This document shows positions 63,975-64,000 of a stretch of DNA of 64,000 nt, in pieces. Where the stretch lies: assembly GCA_022432975.1 (NCBI GenBank), contig CM039514.1:6927519-6991518 (forward strand), in the 5' to 3' direction. A program made the translations under genes and the position numbers. The notes under the pieces were generated by a model. The model was not told where the DNA came from and made no database searches. It saw only the letters and a list, made by a program, of their open reading frames with translations. Every line of letters begins with the position of its first letter. The first letter of the stretch is position 1. The DNA comes from Begonia masoniana (Eukaryota; Streptophyta; Magnoliopsida; Cucurbitales; Begoniaceae).

Positions 63975-64000
63975 CTCTGTATTCTTCGAGCTATCAACAA

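Larger units (their letters stand above)
60934..64000 (-). mobile_element. Tork-like (Tnt1-type) Copia retrotransposon, continues past the right edge
   Basis: Element on the minus strand with integrase, reverse transcriptase, RNase H, polypurine tract and 3' LTR in the window. Gag, protease and the 5' LTR lie beyond 64000. The pol region is nearly collinear with only a few stops, so this is the youngest coding retroelement here. Confidence 0.9.

Overview
The window is nuclear DNA of a flowering plant, most likely a eudicot. It is AT-rich, its genes have many exons with GT-AG introns, and it carries typical plant families: a plastid release factor, plant calreticulin-3, a DUF538 protein, a DRP4-type dynamin and an STP sugar transporter relic. 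LTR retrotransposons of Copia and Gypsy type sit between and inside genes. I cannot name the species.

The left 43 kb is gene-rich and mostly intact. In order it holds: the 3' two thirds of a glutamine:fructose-6-phosphate amidotransferase (+, 3-4531); a secreted DUF538 protein (-, about 5528-7196); a LUC7-type U1 snRNP splicing factor (+, 8952-17036) with a gag-only LTR element in its tenth intron; calreticulin-3 (-, 18725-22749), whose HDEL signal is split by an intron; a mitochondrial acyl carrier protein (-, 25468-27517); a plastid peptide chain release factor 2 of the PRFB1/HCF109 type (-, 28558-34207); and Pelota/Dom34 (+, 35865-42858). I rebuilt each by joining exons whose phases agree. 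The resulting lengths (LUC7 414, CRT3 425, mtACP 129, RF2 454, Pelota 379 residues) fit the families.

The right 21 kb is a transposon-rich gene graveyard. It has an 838 bp Mutator-like palindrome (43164-44001), a 3.8 kb repeat carrying a nested 1.8 kb solo LTR (44311-48092), an intronless DRP4-like dynamin gene with one in-frame stop (48309-50315), and an STP sugar-transporter pseudogene (51437-59191) broken by a decayed Copia element and a second solo LTR with a perfect 5 bp target duplication. A Tork-like Copia element on the minus strand (60934 to beyond the right end) closes the window.

The genes do not form a pathway; they are ordinary housekeeping neighbours (amino-sugar synthesis, splicing, ER folding, lipoyl/fatty acid synthesis, plastid translation termination, ribosome rescue). 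I found no convincing new multi-gene system. The most unusual points are the split HDEL, the gag-only intronic element, the single-stop dynamin gene, the nested insertions rich in GTCGAC, and a GC-rich island between direct repeats.
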